64,000 nucleotides of DNA from Pseudoxanthomonas sp. z9 (GTDB taxonomy: Bacteria; Pseudomonadota; Gammaproteobacteria; Xanthomonadales; Xanthomonadaceae). The DNA lies in the NCBI RefSeq assembly GCF_006542425.1, contig NZ_VFID01000011.1, forward strand, positions 124,001-188,000, written 5' to 3'. Under the pieces are notes generated by a model that was not told where the DNA came from, made no database searches, and saw only the letters and a list, made by a program, of their open reading frames with translations. Below are positions 41,568 through 50,823 of the stretch, piece by piece. Each line of letters begins with the position of its first letter. Position 1 is the first letter of the stretch. Made by a program: the position numbers and the translations under genes.

Positions 41568-42479
41568 TCACCCCAGTTCGTTCAACCAGTCGCGCGGGCG
41601 CAGATAGTCGTGCAGGCGCTGCTCGGCGCTGCCGGTTTCCGGCTGGTAGCCGTATTCCCAACGCACATAGGGCGGCAGGCTCATCAGGATCGATTCGGCG
41701 CGACCGCCGCTCTGCAGGCCGAACAGGGTGCCACGGTCATAGACCAGGTTGAATTCCACGTAGCGGCCGCGACGGTACAGCTGGAATTCGCGTTCGCGCT
41801 CGCCGTACGGCGTGTCCTTGCGGCGCTCGACGATCGGCAGGTAGGCATCGAGGAAGCCGTCGCCGACCGCGCGCAGGTAGGCGAAGTCATGTTCGAAGTC
41901 CCGCCCCAGATCGTCGAAGAACAGGCCGCCGACGCCACGCGTCTCGCCGCGGTGCTTCAGGAAGAAATACTCGTCGCACCAGTGCTTGTGCGCGGCATAG
42001 CGCTCGGCGCCGCCGAAGGGTCCGCACAGATCGCGCGCGGTGCGGTGCCAGTGCAGCACGTCCTCGTCGAACGGGTAGAACGGGGTCAGATCGAAGCCGC
42101 CGCCGAACCACCACGCCACCGCCTGGCCGTCGCGCTCGGCGCGGAAGTGGCGAACGTTGGCGTGGGTGGTGGGCAGATACGGATTGCGCGGGTGGAACAC
42201 CAGCGAGACGCCGACCGCGCGCCACGAGGCACCGGCCAGTTCGGGACGATGCGCGGAAGCCGAGGGTGGCAACTTGCTGCCGGAAACGTCTGAAAAGCCG
42301 ATGCCGGCCTGTTCGAACACGCCACCGCCGCGCAGCACGCGGGTACGGCCGCCACCGCCTTCGGGCCGGCTCCACGGATCTTCCTGGAAGCGAGCCTGGC
42401 CGTCAGCGGCCTCGATGGCGGCGCAGATGCGATCCTGCAGATCGGTAAGATAGTCGCGGACGGGCGTGATGTCGTTCAT
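41568..42479 (-). CDS. hemF: Oxygen-dependent coproporphyrinogen III oxidase
   Basis: HemF converts coproporphyrinogen III to protoporphyrinogen IX using oxygen. The family signatures are [18 protein letters not shown] (residues 51-68), the catalytic-His segment THANVRHF (H106), [14 protein letters not shown] (123-136), [16 protein letters not shown] and [15 protein letters not shown]. Length is 303 aa. The start at 42479 is chosen over the ATG at 42488 because the latter lies inside the likely -10 element. The gene ends 107 bp from the large repeat array. Confidence 0.97.
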   Translation of the reverse strand: MNDITPVRDYLTDLQDRICAAIEAADGQARFQEDPWSRPEGGGGRTRVLRGGGVFEQAGIGFSDVSGSKLPPSASAHRPELAGASWRAVGVSLVFHPRNPYLPTTHANVRHFRAERDGQAVAWWFGGGFDLTPFYPFDEDVLHWHRTARDLCGPFGGAERYAAHKHWCDEYFFLKHRGETRGVGGLFFDDLGRDFEHDFAYLRAVGDGFLDAYLPIVERRKDTPYGEREREFQLYRRGRYVEFNLVYDRGTLFGLQSGGRAESILMSLPPYVRWEYGYQPETGSAEQRLHDYLRPRDWLNELG

Positions 42480-42486
42480 GCCCGTC

Positions 42487-42492
42487 ATTCTA
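42487..42492 (-). promoter_or_regulatory. -10-like hexamer TAGAAT of hemF (leaderless start)
   Basis: On the minus strand TAGAAT ends seven bases (GACGGGC) before the ATG at 42479. The in-frame ATG at 42488 lies within the hexamer. No Shine-Dalgarno is present. As for rsmG, this favours the downstream ATG as the start. Confidence 0.5.
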
Positions 42493-42551
42493 ACGGCGAG
42501 CCGCCACCGCCGTCCTTTGCCGGCGAACGTACGGTGGCATCGCGGGGCTCC

Positions 42552-44102
42552 TCAGGGAGCCGCTTCGCTTTCTTCCGGAGCGTCCTCGCCGGCTTCCCGT
42601 TCCAGTTCGCGCAATGCATCCTGGAGCGCGCGGCCGACACCCATCTGTTCCCAGTTGGACGTTTCCAGCACGTCGCAGGCGACATGGCGTTCGTCCCTGG
42701 CGCATACGGCCCGCATCGATTCGATGACCGCGTCATCGCCGGTTTCCGCATAGGCCCGGACCAGGTTCTCGCAGCCCACGCGCACGCCGGCCGCGCAGAT
42801 GCGCAGGTAATGTGGCTGGGCGCCGGCCCAGTCGCCCTCCAGCGCCCGCAGGTGCCCCAGCGCGTTGCAGCCCTGCAGCTTGCCGGCCTTGCAGCAGGCT
42901 TCGGCACCGCCGGCCTGGCTGATGGCGGGGCAATCCTCGACCAGCGGGTGCTCGACGAACTGGCGCGGCGGCGCGCAGCGATCCGCGCCGCCTTCACCGC
43001 GCTCGTAGACCGCGTAGCGGTTCCAGCTGTCCAGGCCGAGCAGGCGATCACCGCCAATCGGCTTGAACACGAAATCGCCGCCCTTGTCGTGGCGAATGCG
43101 GATCAGGCCGTTCTCCAGGCGCGCACGCATGACGCTGCCGAAGCCGCCTTCAACCCGTCCGGCATCGCCGAAGCCGAGTTCGGACATCAGACCGCTTTCC
43201 GCCGCGTACGCACCGCAGGGCAAGGCGGTGGCCGGCGCAGCGCGCAGGTCCGCCGCGACCAGCGCCGCCAGCGGCGCCGCCTTGCCGCAGGCGTCCTTGT
43301 CGCCGCCGCGTTCGCAGGCGAGGGTGAGCGCTGCGCGCGCGTCCAGGTAGCGTCCGGCGTTCCACAGCTTCTCCGCCGCCACGCCGCAGACCTTGGCTGA
43401 ACCGCTGCGGTGGCAGAGCGCCAGACTGCGATCCAGATGCGGCCCGGACAACGGAAGGTCGTCGGCATACATGCCCTTGAAGGCATCGGCGAACGCGCGC
43501 GTCATCGCTTCCTTGGCCTTGGCCTCGCAGGCGGCTTCGGAGAAGGCCGGATGGCCTTCCATGCACTCCGGTGGCGCCTCTTCCGCCACGGCATCGCCGC
43601 GCGATGCCTGATCGGCAGCTTCCTGGAAGCCTTCAATCAGCGCCACGCAGGCGAACGGCAGGGCTTCCTGTTCGCACCAGCGCGCCAGGGTCGGCTCATC
43701 GGCCTCGGTCCGGGCCTCGAAGCAGCCGGCCAGATCCGCGCGGCAGCCGCCGTTGGGCGCTGGCGGAGGCGTCGCGCACTGCGCGGATTGCGCCAGCGTG
43801 TAGACCTCGTCCATTTCCGTGCGCAGCGCGCGGCCGCCGTTTTCCGGCGTCCAGGTTTCGGAGTAGGCGCTTTCCAGATCGTAGGCGGTGAGGTTGTCGC
43901 CGGCCTGAGCGTAGGCCAGCGGACGCGGCGCCTGGTACGCGGTGTGTTCGGTCGCGGTGGCCGTCGTCTCGATGCGCAGCTCCCGACTGCCGTCGGCATT
44001 GCGGTAGACACCGCAGGCGGGCGACGCGGCCAGCGCCAGGGTGGGAAAGCCAATCAGGAGGGCGCCGGCAATCCGCGCGGTCAGCATCCATGCTCGTGAC
44101 AT
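42552..44102 (-). CDS. Secreted Cys-rich protein with Sel1/Hcp-like repeats
   Basis: The 516-aa protein has a signal peptide (residues 1-26, ending LALAASPAC) and about 22 cysteines. Several lie in pairs spaced C-x7/8-C: CHRSGSAKVC, CERGGDKDAC, CKAGKLQGC, CAAGVRVGC and CARDERHVAC, each at the end of a helix-turn-helix repeat (NALGHLRALEGDWAGAQPHY). This is the disulfide-linked alpha/alpha repeat seen in Helicobacter cysteine-rich (Hcp) and Sel1-like proteins, which bind partners. An internal region (GYGVYRNADG-type strands, PCGAYAAE) resembles a duplicated beta module. The start at 44102 gives the signal peptide. The function is unknown. Confidence 0.78.
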   Translation of the reverse strand: MSRAWMLTARIAGALLIGFPTLALAASPACGVYRNADGSRELRIETTATATEHTAYQAPRPLAYAQAGDNLTAYDLESAYSETWTPENGGRALRTEMDEVYTLAQSAQCATPPPAPNGGCRADLAGCFEARTEADEPTLARWCEQEALPFACVALIEGFQEAADQASRGDAVAEEAPPECMEGHPAFSEAACEAKAKEAMTRAFADAFKGMYADDLPLSGPHLDRSLALCHRSGSAKVCGVAAEKLWNAGRYLDARAALTLACERGGDKDACGKAAPLAALVAADLRAAPATALPCGAYAAESGLMSELGFGDAGRVEGGFGSVMRARLENGLIRIRHDKGGDFVFKPIGGDRLLGLDSWNRYAVYERGEGGADRCAPPRQFVEHPLVEDCPAISQAGGAEACCKAGKLQGCNALGHLRALEGDWAGAQPHYLRICAAGVRVGCENLVRAYAETGDDAVIESMRAVCARDERHVACDVLETSNWEQMGVGRALQDALRELEREAGEDAPEESEAAP

Positions 44103-44160
44103 GAACAAACGCTCGTCGTGGGGGACGCCAAGTATATCGGCGCCGCGTGGAACCCGAACG

Positions 44161-44700
44161 TCAGCGGAACTCCGCGCGCACGGCGGGCGTGCACAATTTC
44201 CACACGATGGCGCCGTGCAGGATTCCGACCAGCAGCGCGGCGGCGTACATCGCCATTCGCATGGCGGCCTGCAGGTTGGCCAGCAGCGGATCCACGCTGG
44301 CGGGATCGAGCCCGGCCCGTGCATTGAGATCCGCCAGCAGCCGGTCGAAGGCGAAGGCGCCGGCCAGCGTCAGCAAGGCGCCGCCAGCGAGCAGGACGAT
44401 GAAACCGAAGCGGCCCCATTCACGGCGCTGCAACAGGCCCCACGAGGCCACCGCCAGCAGCACCGATGACAACAGCGACGCCAGCAGCAACAGGCCCAGG
44501 TGATCGAACATCCACAGCAGCGACGGCGGCAGTGCGACCCCGGACCCGCCGGCGGTCAGCGCGTCCAGCAGGCCCTGGTCCGCCGGGCTGGCGGCGAACA
44601 TCGCCCACTGCAGGAGTCCGGTCAGCACGCCCACCAGCGCCAACGCGAGCGAAAGCCACGCGGTGATGGTGACGAACTGGGAACGCGGCGCGGCTGGCAT
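44161..44700 (-). CDS. Hypothetical membrane protein (179 aa)
   Basis: Four hydrophobic helices are predicted: residues 9-33 (ITAWLSLALALVGVLTGLLQ), 62-88, 95-116 (FGFIVLLAGGALLTLAGAFA) and 147-168 (MAMYAAALLVGILHGAIVWK). I do not recognise a family. Its ATG lies 5 bp from the S9 peptidase stop on the same strand, so it is probably cotranscribed with that gene. Confidence 0.75.
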   Translation of the reverse strand: MPAAPRSQFVTITAWLSLALALVGVLTGLLQWAMFAASPADQGLLDALTAGGSGVALPPSLLWMFDHLGLLLLASLLSSVLLAVASWGLLQRREWGRFGFIVLLAGGALLTLAGAFAFDRLLADLNARAGLDPASVDPLLANLQAAMRMAMYAAALLVGILHGAIVWKLCTPAVRAEFR

Positions 44701-44705
44701 GACTC

Positions 44706-47075
44706 TTACTTCAGGTTGTTCTCGAACAGCTTCAGCACGCGCTTGTATTCGTCCAGCCAGGAATCGGCACGGGTGAAGCCGTGCCGCTCCAGCGGATATG
44801 GCGCGAGTTCCCAGTTGTCCTTGTGCAGTTCGATCAGTTTCTGGGTGAGCACCACCGAATCGCGGAAGAACACGTTGTCGTCGATCATGCCGTGCGCGAT
44901 CAACAGGTGATCCTGCAGCCCGGCGGCGTATTCGATCGGCGAGGAGGTGCGGTAGGCCTGCGGATCCAGCTCCGGGGTGTTGAGGATGCCGGAGGTGTAT
45001 TCGTGGTTGTACTGGGTCCAGTCGACCACCGGACGCAGCGCGGCGCCGGCCTTGAACACGCCCGGCTTGCGGAACAGCGCCATGAAGGTCATGAAGCCGC
45101 CGTAGGAACCGCCGTAGATGCCGGCGCGGTCGCGATCGCCCTGGCGGGTCTCGACCAGCCAGTCCAGGCCGTCCAGGTAGTCCTCCAGTTCCGGATGGCC
45201 CATGTTGCGGTAGATCGCGGTGCGCCAGTCGCGGCCATAACCCTCGCTGGCGCGGTAGTCCAGATCCAGCACGATGTAGCCGCGCTGCACCAGCAGGTTG
45301 TGGAACATCTGCTCGCGGAAGTAGGTGGGGTAGCGATGGTGCACGTTCTGCAGGTAGCCGGCGCCGTGCACGAACATCACGATCGGATAGCGCTTGCCCG
45401 GCTCCAGCGTCTTCGGCCCGTAGTACTTGCCCCACACCTGGCCCGCGCCGTGCTTCGACGGCACCTGCACGATTTCCGGCTGGATCCATTCACGCGCCTT
45501 GAAGGCCGGCGTGCGGGTGTCGGTGAGCGCGGTCGGCGTGCCGCCGGCCGCATCGACCACCGACAGCTGGGTCGGCACGTAGGCGCTGGAATGGCTGACC
45601 AGCACGCGCCGATCATCGGGCGACAGCGCGAAGCGCTCCACGCCGTCCAGCGCGGTGACCTCGCTGACCTGGTCGCCGGCCAGATCCAGCCGGCAGATTT
45701 CGTAGTCGGCGGGATTGGCGCGATTGCACAGGAAGAAGAAGGCGCTGCCGTCGGTGGTCGGCACCGGCGAGGTCACTTCCCAGCGGCCGCTGGTGCGCTG
45801 GCGCGGCTTGCCGTTGCCCTGGACGGTGTACAGGTGCGAATAACCGGACTGTTCGGACAGCAGCCACAGGCTGCCGTCGGGCAGCCAGCCGAATTCATTG
45901 TTGTTCCAGTTGATCCAGGCCGGATCGCTCAACCGGTGGCGCGGCTGCAGGCGCGCGCCGGCCAGATCCACCGTGGCGATCCAGCGGTCCTTGTTGTCGA
46001 TCGAATGCAGTTGCACCGCGACCTGGCGGCCGTCGTCGCTCCAGGTGATCGCGGGGGTGGATTCGCTTTCGATCCGTAGCGGGCGGTTGCCCTTGAGCGG
46101 ATCCTTGCCCGCCGCCTTGCGCAGCGCGGCCAGCGGATCCTCGGAGATGCCGGGCAGCGCGTCGTAGGCCAGCGGCCGGACGCTGCCCGCCGCCACGTCG
46201 ACCAGCCACAGCGACTGCGGCACCGGGTCGTTGCGGCCCACGCGGGTGCGCACGCTCTGGAATTCCTCGTAGCCGGATTCGGTGACGTACATCGGCATCT
46301 TGCCTTCCTGGCCTTCGTCAGCGCCCTTGGCCTGGGTCACCACCAGCGCCCAGCGGCCATCCGGCGACATCGCGCTGTCGGCGATGGTGACGTCGGCGCC
46401 CAGGTAGACCGGTGCCGGCGCGCGGCTGCCGTCGGCCTTGCGCCAGGCGTCGTCCTGCTGGCGCGCGGCATCGCGCAGGGCACGGTCCCGGGCCAGGGTT
46501 TCCAGCGTGCGCAGTTGCTGTTCGCGCAGCGCATCGGCCTTGGGCGCGCCATTGGGATCCTTTTCCGCGCGCAGGAGCAGCGCCTGGGCAGTGCCGCCCT
46601 GCGCAGTCCAGCGGTACCAGTCGTTGCCGCTGCGCCAGATCACCCCGCCGTCGCCGGCGAAGCGCGCCTGCGCCTCGGTGTCGTTGCTGCGGGTGAGCTG
46701 GGTCAGCGCGCCGCTGCGCAGATCGCGCAGGAACACGTCGCCGTTGCGCACGAACAGCATGCGCTGCCCGCGCGCGTCGAACTGCGGGTTCGGCGCATCC
46801 AGGCCACCGCGCTCGGCATCGCCGACGCGCTCGGCGGCGCGGCCGCCGGCGACGGCCTGTACGTAGGTATCGCGGCTGAGGCTGCCCGGCCGCTTGAGGT
46901 CGTACTGCACGCGCTGGCCATCCCAGGACCACCAGGTGCGTTCGACCGGCGGACCGATCCAGTCCGGATCCGCCATCACCTGTTCGATGGTGAGTGGCGT
47001 GGCTTCCTGCGCGGAAAGGGTTCCGGCGAGGGCCAACGAAAGCGGCAGGAGCAGGGCGGGCAGAACGTGGCGCAT
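44706..47075 (-). CDS. Secreted S9 family peptidase (prolyl oligopeptidase/DPP type)
   Basis: The 789-aa protein has a signal peptide (residues 1-22), a beta-propeller region of about 500 residues, and a C-terminal hydrolase domain with nucleophile GGSYGG (S657), Asp in MIDDN (D732) and His in ERHG (H765). Compared with the DPP-IV-like enzyme at 28239-30494, no clear EE amino-end-binding motif is seen, so it may be an oligopeptidase or acyl-aminoacyl type. It acts in the periplasm or outside. GGAAACTCC-type spacing before the ATG gives no strong RBS. A small membrane protein gene follows. Confidence 0.9.
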   Translation of the reverse strand: MRHVLPALLLPLSLALAGTLSAQEATPLTIEQVMADPDWIGPPVERTWWSWDGQRVQYDLKRPGSLSRDTYVQAVAGGRAAERVGDAERGGLDAPNPQFDARGQRMLFVRNGDVFLRDLRSGALTQLTRSNDTEAQARFAGDGGVIWRSGNDWYRWTAQGGTAQALLLRAEKDPNGAPKADALREQQLRTLETLARDRALRDAARQQDDAWRKADGSRAPAPVYLGADVTIADSAMSPDGRWALVVTQAKGADEGQEGKMPMYVTESGYEEFQSVRTRVGRNDPVPQSLWLVDVAAGSVRPLAYDALPGISEDPLAALRKAAGKDPLKGNRPLRIESESTPAITWSDDGRQVAVQLHSIDNKDRWIATVDLAGARLQPRHRLSDPAWINWNNNEFGWLPDGSLWLLSEQSGYSHLYTVQGNGKPRQRTSGRWEVTSPVPTTDGSAFFFLCNRANPADYEICRLDLAGDQVSEVTALDGVERFALSPDDRRVLVSHSSAYVPTQLSVVDAAGGTPTALTDTRTPAFKAREWIQPEIVQVPSKHGAGQVWGKYYGPKTLEPGKRYPIVMFVHGAGYLQNVHHRYPTYFREQMFHNLLVQRGYIVLDLDYRASEGYGRDWRTAIYRNMGHPELEDYLDGLDWLVETRQGDRDRAGIYGGSYGGFMTFMALFRKPGVFKAGAALRPVVDWTQYNHEYTSGILNTPELDPQAYRTSSPIEYAAGLQDHLLIAHGMIDDNVFFRDSVVLTQKLIELHKDNWELAPYPLERHGFTRADSWLDEYKRVLKLFENNLK

Positions 47076-47245
47076 GGAGTTTCCGTTAGGCCGGTGTGAA
47101 AGGCTGCAAGCGTAGCAGCCATGGCGGTCGGCATCGCCCGCCGATGGTCATGCGAGGCCTGAAGGTGCAGGGTTTCCCCGCATTCGGGTTTCCTCCACAA
47201 TCTCCGCCATTCCCTACTTTTCCACGGCAGGACGCGTACGCGCGG

Positions 47246-47503
47246 ATGCAAGCCTTCGTTTACAAAAGCCTGCGCAAGGCGGACACCTACGTGTACCTGG
47301 CCGCGCGCGACGACTTCACCCGCCTGCCCGAACCGCTGCGCACCCAACTGGGCGACCTGAGCTTCGTGCTGGAAGTGGCGCTCACTCCCGAACGCAAACT
47401 GGCCCGGGAAGACGCCGGAGTGGTGCGCGGCAACCTCGCCGCGCGCGGATTCCACATCCAGTTCCCGCCGCAGCCGGACAGCGACGACTCCCCCGATGCC
47501 TGA
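47246..47503 (+). CDS. YcgL domain-containing protein
   Basis: The 85-aa cytoplasmic protein reads MQAFVYKSLRKADTYVYLA, then LRTQLGDLSFVLEVALTPERKL and NLAARGFHIQFPPQ, the YcgL (UPF0745) fold. YcgL has no known activity and is restricted mainly to gammaproteobacteria. The frame is open upstream to 47096, but the conserved start is at 47246. Its stop codon overlaps the start of the ankyrin protein by 8 bp, so the two are coupled. Confidence 0.9.
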   Translation: MQAFVYKSLRKADTYVYLAARDDFTRLPEPLRTQLGDLSFVLEVALTPERKLAREDAGVVRGNLAARGFHIQFPPQPDSDDSPDA

Positions 47504-50500
47504 GCCCGCAAGCCAACAACGCCGGCTGGCCGCGATCGCCGGTCTCCTGGGCGTGGCCCTGGCCGCACTGGGCTGGGCCGGTGGTCCGCTGGCGGCGCTG
47601 GGCGCCTGGCTGGCGCAGCCGGCGCTGGCGCTGGCCTGGTCGTGGCAGCGCGGCAGCCGGCCGCTGCCGGTGGCGCTGGACTGGCGCGAATCGCTGCCGG
47701 CCCTGCTGATCGCCTGGGGTGGCGCATTCGTGACCGTGGCGGTGCTGATTGCCTGGCCATTGTCGGCGCTGGGTGACAGTGGCAGCCTGCAAGCGGCGCT
47801 GGGTCTGAGCGCGGTGGTCGGCGTGCTGTTGATTGGCCTGTGGCGGACCTGGCCGCTGTGGCAGGGCATCGAGCGCGAACCGGGCAGCCTGGGCTGGCAC
47901 TGGCGCGCGCTGGCCGAGCGGGATTTCCATGCCTGGCGCGGCCTGGGCGTCGCCGCGCTGGTGGCGCTGGCGATCGCCGGCGGCCTCGCGCTGGCATGGC
48001 CGGATCTGCTCCCGGCGCAAACGCGGCTGATCGTCGCTCCGATCTATGTGCTCGCGCTGCCGGCGCTGCACTGGGGCATCCAGTCCATCACCGCCGCGCG
48101 CGGCCTGCCGGTGGTGGAGATGGGCGCCGGCCTGCCGTCGGCGCAGGACATCGCGGTGTCCGCGCCGATCCATGAAGCGGATCTGGAACAGGCCCTGTTC
48201 GACGCCGCGCGTGGCGGACGGGTTGATCGCGCGCTCGAACTGCTGGAGGCCGGTGCCGATCCGCATGCGCTGCCGGCGTCGTCCTCGCGTGATCAGCGCA
48301 GCCTGCCGGTGCTGGCGGCGGTGCTGCCGGATTTGCGCCTGCTGCGTGCCCTGATCGGGCATGGCGTGGATCTCAACCACGCCCACGCCGGCATGACCCC
48401 GTTGCTGGCCGCCACGCGCGACAGCTGGCACGGCCGTCCGGATGCGGTGACCACCCTGCTGGCCAACGGTGCCGATCCGCGGGTCGCCGATGGCGACGGC
48501 AACACTCCGCTGCACCATGCCGCGCGCAGTTCCGATCCCGGCGTGGTCGCCTTGTTGCGCGACGCCGCCGCCGAGATCGACGCCATCAACCAGGATGGCC
48601 TGAGTCCGCTGGGCGTGGCCTGCGTGGCCGGTAACTGGCGCCTGGCCAAGTTCCTGCTCGAGCGTGGCGCGCGTCCCGAACCGGTCGGCGGGCAGCCGGT
48701 GCTGCTGGCCGCCGCCGCCACGGAGGAAGACGATCCGGCCGGCGTGCAGTTGCTGCTCAAGCACCGCGCCAAGGTCGATACCCGCGACGGCCAGCGCCGC
48801 AGCGCGCTGCACGAAGCCGCGCTCGCCGGCCACATCGACATCGTCAACACGCTGCTGGCCGCGGGCGCCGACGTGCATGCCCACGACGTGCAGGGGCGCA
48901 CGCCGTGGCTGGAAGCCGCGCGTGGCGGCCGCATCGCGGTGCTGGAGCGACTGGCCGAAGCGGGCGTGGACGTGACCGTGATCGACGCCGAGCAACGCAA
49001 CGCGGTTCGCGTGGCCTGCGCGTCCGAGAACGCCTCGCCGGCGCTGATCCGGCGCCTGCTGGATCTGGGTGTGGCGGCGGACCAGCCCGATGCACAGGGC
49101 CGGCGGGCGGTGGATCTGGCCGCAGAGGCCGGGCGCTGGGCGATCGTGTCCGCGCTGGATGCCGCCTATCCGCTGCCGTCGGCGGTAAGCGCCGGCGACG
49201 ACGACCAGCCGCCGCCGGATCGCGCGCCGATCGCGCTGTTGCGGGATGGACTGCATGCGGATCGCCCGCGTGCCGAACTCGTGCCGCTGGCCCGGCTGGC
49301 ATCGCGCCAGGAACTGGGTTCCCTGCTGCATGATCCCGAAATCGCCCTTTCGCCGCAGCGCCTGGAGTGGCTGCTGGCACAGGGCGCGGACGCCGATGCA
49401 CTGGATCCGGCCGGTGACACACCGCTGTTCGCGCTGTTGTCGCGTGGCGGTGAAGCCATGGGCTCGGTGCAGGTCTTGCTGCGCCGCGCGGTATCCCCGG
49501 CGGGCGCGGGCGGATTGGCACGCTTCCTCGACGCCTGCGCGCGCGGCGAACAGATCGGGCGCGGATTGGAACAGTTCGGCTGTGATCTGCTGGAGCGCGG
49601 CGCCGATCCCTTCGCGGCTTCGCCGCTGGGCGATCCGCCGCTGGCGCTGGCGGTGCGGCTGGGCTGGTCGCGACTGCTGGACCGGCTGCTGGATATCGGC
49701 GTGGATCGCGAAGCCCGCGACAGCCACGGCATGACCGCGCTGCACCTGGCCGCGGCGCTGGGCCGCGAACTCGCGCTGCGCCAGTTGATCGCCAAGGGCG
49801 CATGTCCGGATTCGCGCGCCGCCGACGGCCAGACCCCGCTGGGCGTGGCCCTGGCCAGCGGCCGCCGTGATCTGGCCGACTGGCTGGACTGGCGTGGTTG
49901 GGCGTTGCCGCGCCGCGCGCTGCGGCCCGCCGATCTGCCGGCGGCGGCGATGGTCGGCGACGCCGACGCGGTGCGCCGCTTGCTGGATCTGGGATTCGCG
50001 GTGGATTCGCCGGACGCGCAGGGCTGCACCGCGCTGCTGCGCGCGGCCGGCGGCGGTCATCGCGCGGCGGTGGAACTGCTGCTGGCGCGCGGCGCGGATC
50101 CGCAGAGCGCGGCGAACACCGGCGCCACCCCGTTGTCGGCGGCGGTGAGCATGCGCCAGGCCGAGATCGTGGCCCTGCTGCTGCAGGCCGGCGCCGCACT
50201 GGAACACCGCCTGCCGGGCGGCGTGACCGTGCTGATGCTGGCGGCCGCGCTGGGATTGCCGGACATCGTCGCGCGCCTGCTGACCGCGGGCGCGAACGTG
50301 CATGCCGGCGACGCACAGGGCCTGACCCCGCTGCATTGCGCCGCGCTGTACGGTTTCACCTCACGCGACAAGCCACGCCTGGTCGCGCTGTTCGACACCC
50401 TGCTGCTGTCCGGCGCCGAACCCGATCAGGTTGCCGCCGGTGCGGTCACACCGCTGCTGCTGCTGCTGGGTGCGCGCGCCGAACCGGGCACCGCCTGCGA

Positions 50501-50789
50501 CGAGGAGGTCGTGCTGGCCGGGGTCGAGCGCCTGCTCGATGAAGAGGTTTCCCTGGAAACCCAGGACCCGCGTGGCTTCGGCCCGCTGCACCTGGCTGCG
50601 CTGCATGGCCTGTTGCGGGTGGTCCAGCGGCTGCTGCGCGCGGGCGCGGATCCGGATCTGCGCGATGCCCTGAACCGCACCCCGCGCGAGATCGCGGTGA
50701 TGCGCGGTTTCGTCGACGTGGCGGGCGAATTCGTGCCGGTGGCGCCCGGCGCCTCGATGGCCCGCTTCCTGCGCGAACCCGGCGGCTGA
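47496..50789 (+). CDS. Large membrane-anchored ankyrin-repeat protein (1097 aa)
   Basis: The first 200 residues contain four to five membrane helices (LAAIAGLLGVALAALGWAGG, LLIAWGGAFVTVAVLIAWPL, AALGLSAVVGVLLIGLWRTW, VAALVALAIAGGLALAWPDL). The remaining roughly 900 residues are ankyrin repeats, recognisable as DGNTPLHHAARSSDPGVVAL, SALHEAALAGHIDIVNTLLA, MTALHLAAALGRELALRQLI, CTALLRAAGGGHRAAVELLL and GPLHLAALHGLLRVVQRLL. At least a dozen are seen. The ankyrin part would lie on one face of the inner membrane and bind a partner. I cannot name the target. The start overlaps ycgL. Confidence 0.87.
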   Translation: MPEPASQQRRLAAIAGLLGVALAALGWAGGPLAALGAWLAQPALALAWSWQRGSRPLPVALDWRESLPALLIAWGGAFVTVAVLIAWPLSALGDSGSLQAALGLSAVVGVLLIGLWRTWPLWQGIEREPGSLGWHWRALAERDFHAWRGLGVAALVALAIAGGLALAWPDLLPAQTRLIVAPIYVLALPALHWGIQSITAARGLPVVEMGAGLPSAQDIAVSAPIHEADLEQALFDAARGGRVDRALELLEAGADPHALPASSSRDQRSLPVLAAVLPDLRLLRALIGHGVDLNHAHAGMTPLLAATRDSWHGRPDAVTTLLANGADPRVADGDGNTPLHHAARSSDPGVVALLRDAAAEIDAINQDGLSPLGVACVAGNWRLAKFLLERGARPEPVGGQPVLLAAAATEEDDPAGVQLLLKHRAKVDTRDGQRRSALHEAALAGHIDIVNTLLAAGADVHAHDVQGRTPWLEAARGGRIAVLERLAEAGVDVTVIDAEQRNAVRVACASENASPALIRRLLDLGVAADQPDAQGRRAVDLAAEAGRWAIVSALDAAYPLPSAVSAGDDDQPPPDRAPIALLRDGLHADRPRAELVPLARLASRQELGSLLHDPEIALSPQRLEWLLAQGADADALDPAGDTPLFALLSRGGEAMGSVQVLLRRAVSPAGAGGLARFLDACARGEQIGRGLEQFGCDLLERGADPFAASPLGDPPLALAVRLGWSRLLDRLLDIGVDREARDSHGMTALHLAAALGRELALRQLIAKGACPDSRAADGQTPLGVALASGRRDLADWLDWRGWALPRRALRPADLPAAAMVGDADAVRRLLDLGFAVDSPDAQGCTALLRAAGGGHRAAVELLLARGADPQSAANTGATPLSAAVSMRQAEIVALLLQAGAALEHRLPGGVTVLMLAAALGLPDIVARLLTAGANVHAGDAQGLTPLHCAALYGFTSRDKPRLVALFDTLLLSGAEPDQVAAGAVTPLLLLLGARAEPGTACDEEVVLAGVERLLDEEVSLETQDPRGFGPLHLAALHGLLRVVQRLLRAGADPDLRDALNRTPREIAVMRGFVDVAGEFVPVAPGASMARFLREPGG

Positions 50790-50823
50790 AGCCCGGTCTC
50801 CCGTCGCTTCCCGCGCGCGTCCC

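Noticed and set aside
47382..50336. A long open frame on the minus strand opposite the ankyrin gene, and similar ones opposite polA, uvrD and rhlB
   Set aside because: High GC content leaves antisense frames open by default. Their products are low-complexity (Arg, Gln, His, Gly-rich) and resemble no family, while the sense proteins are clearly real.
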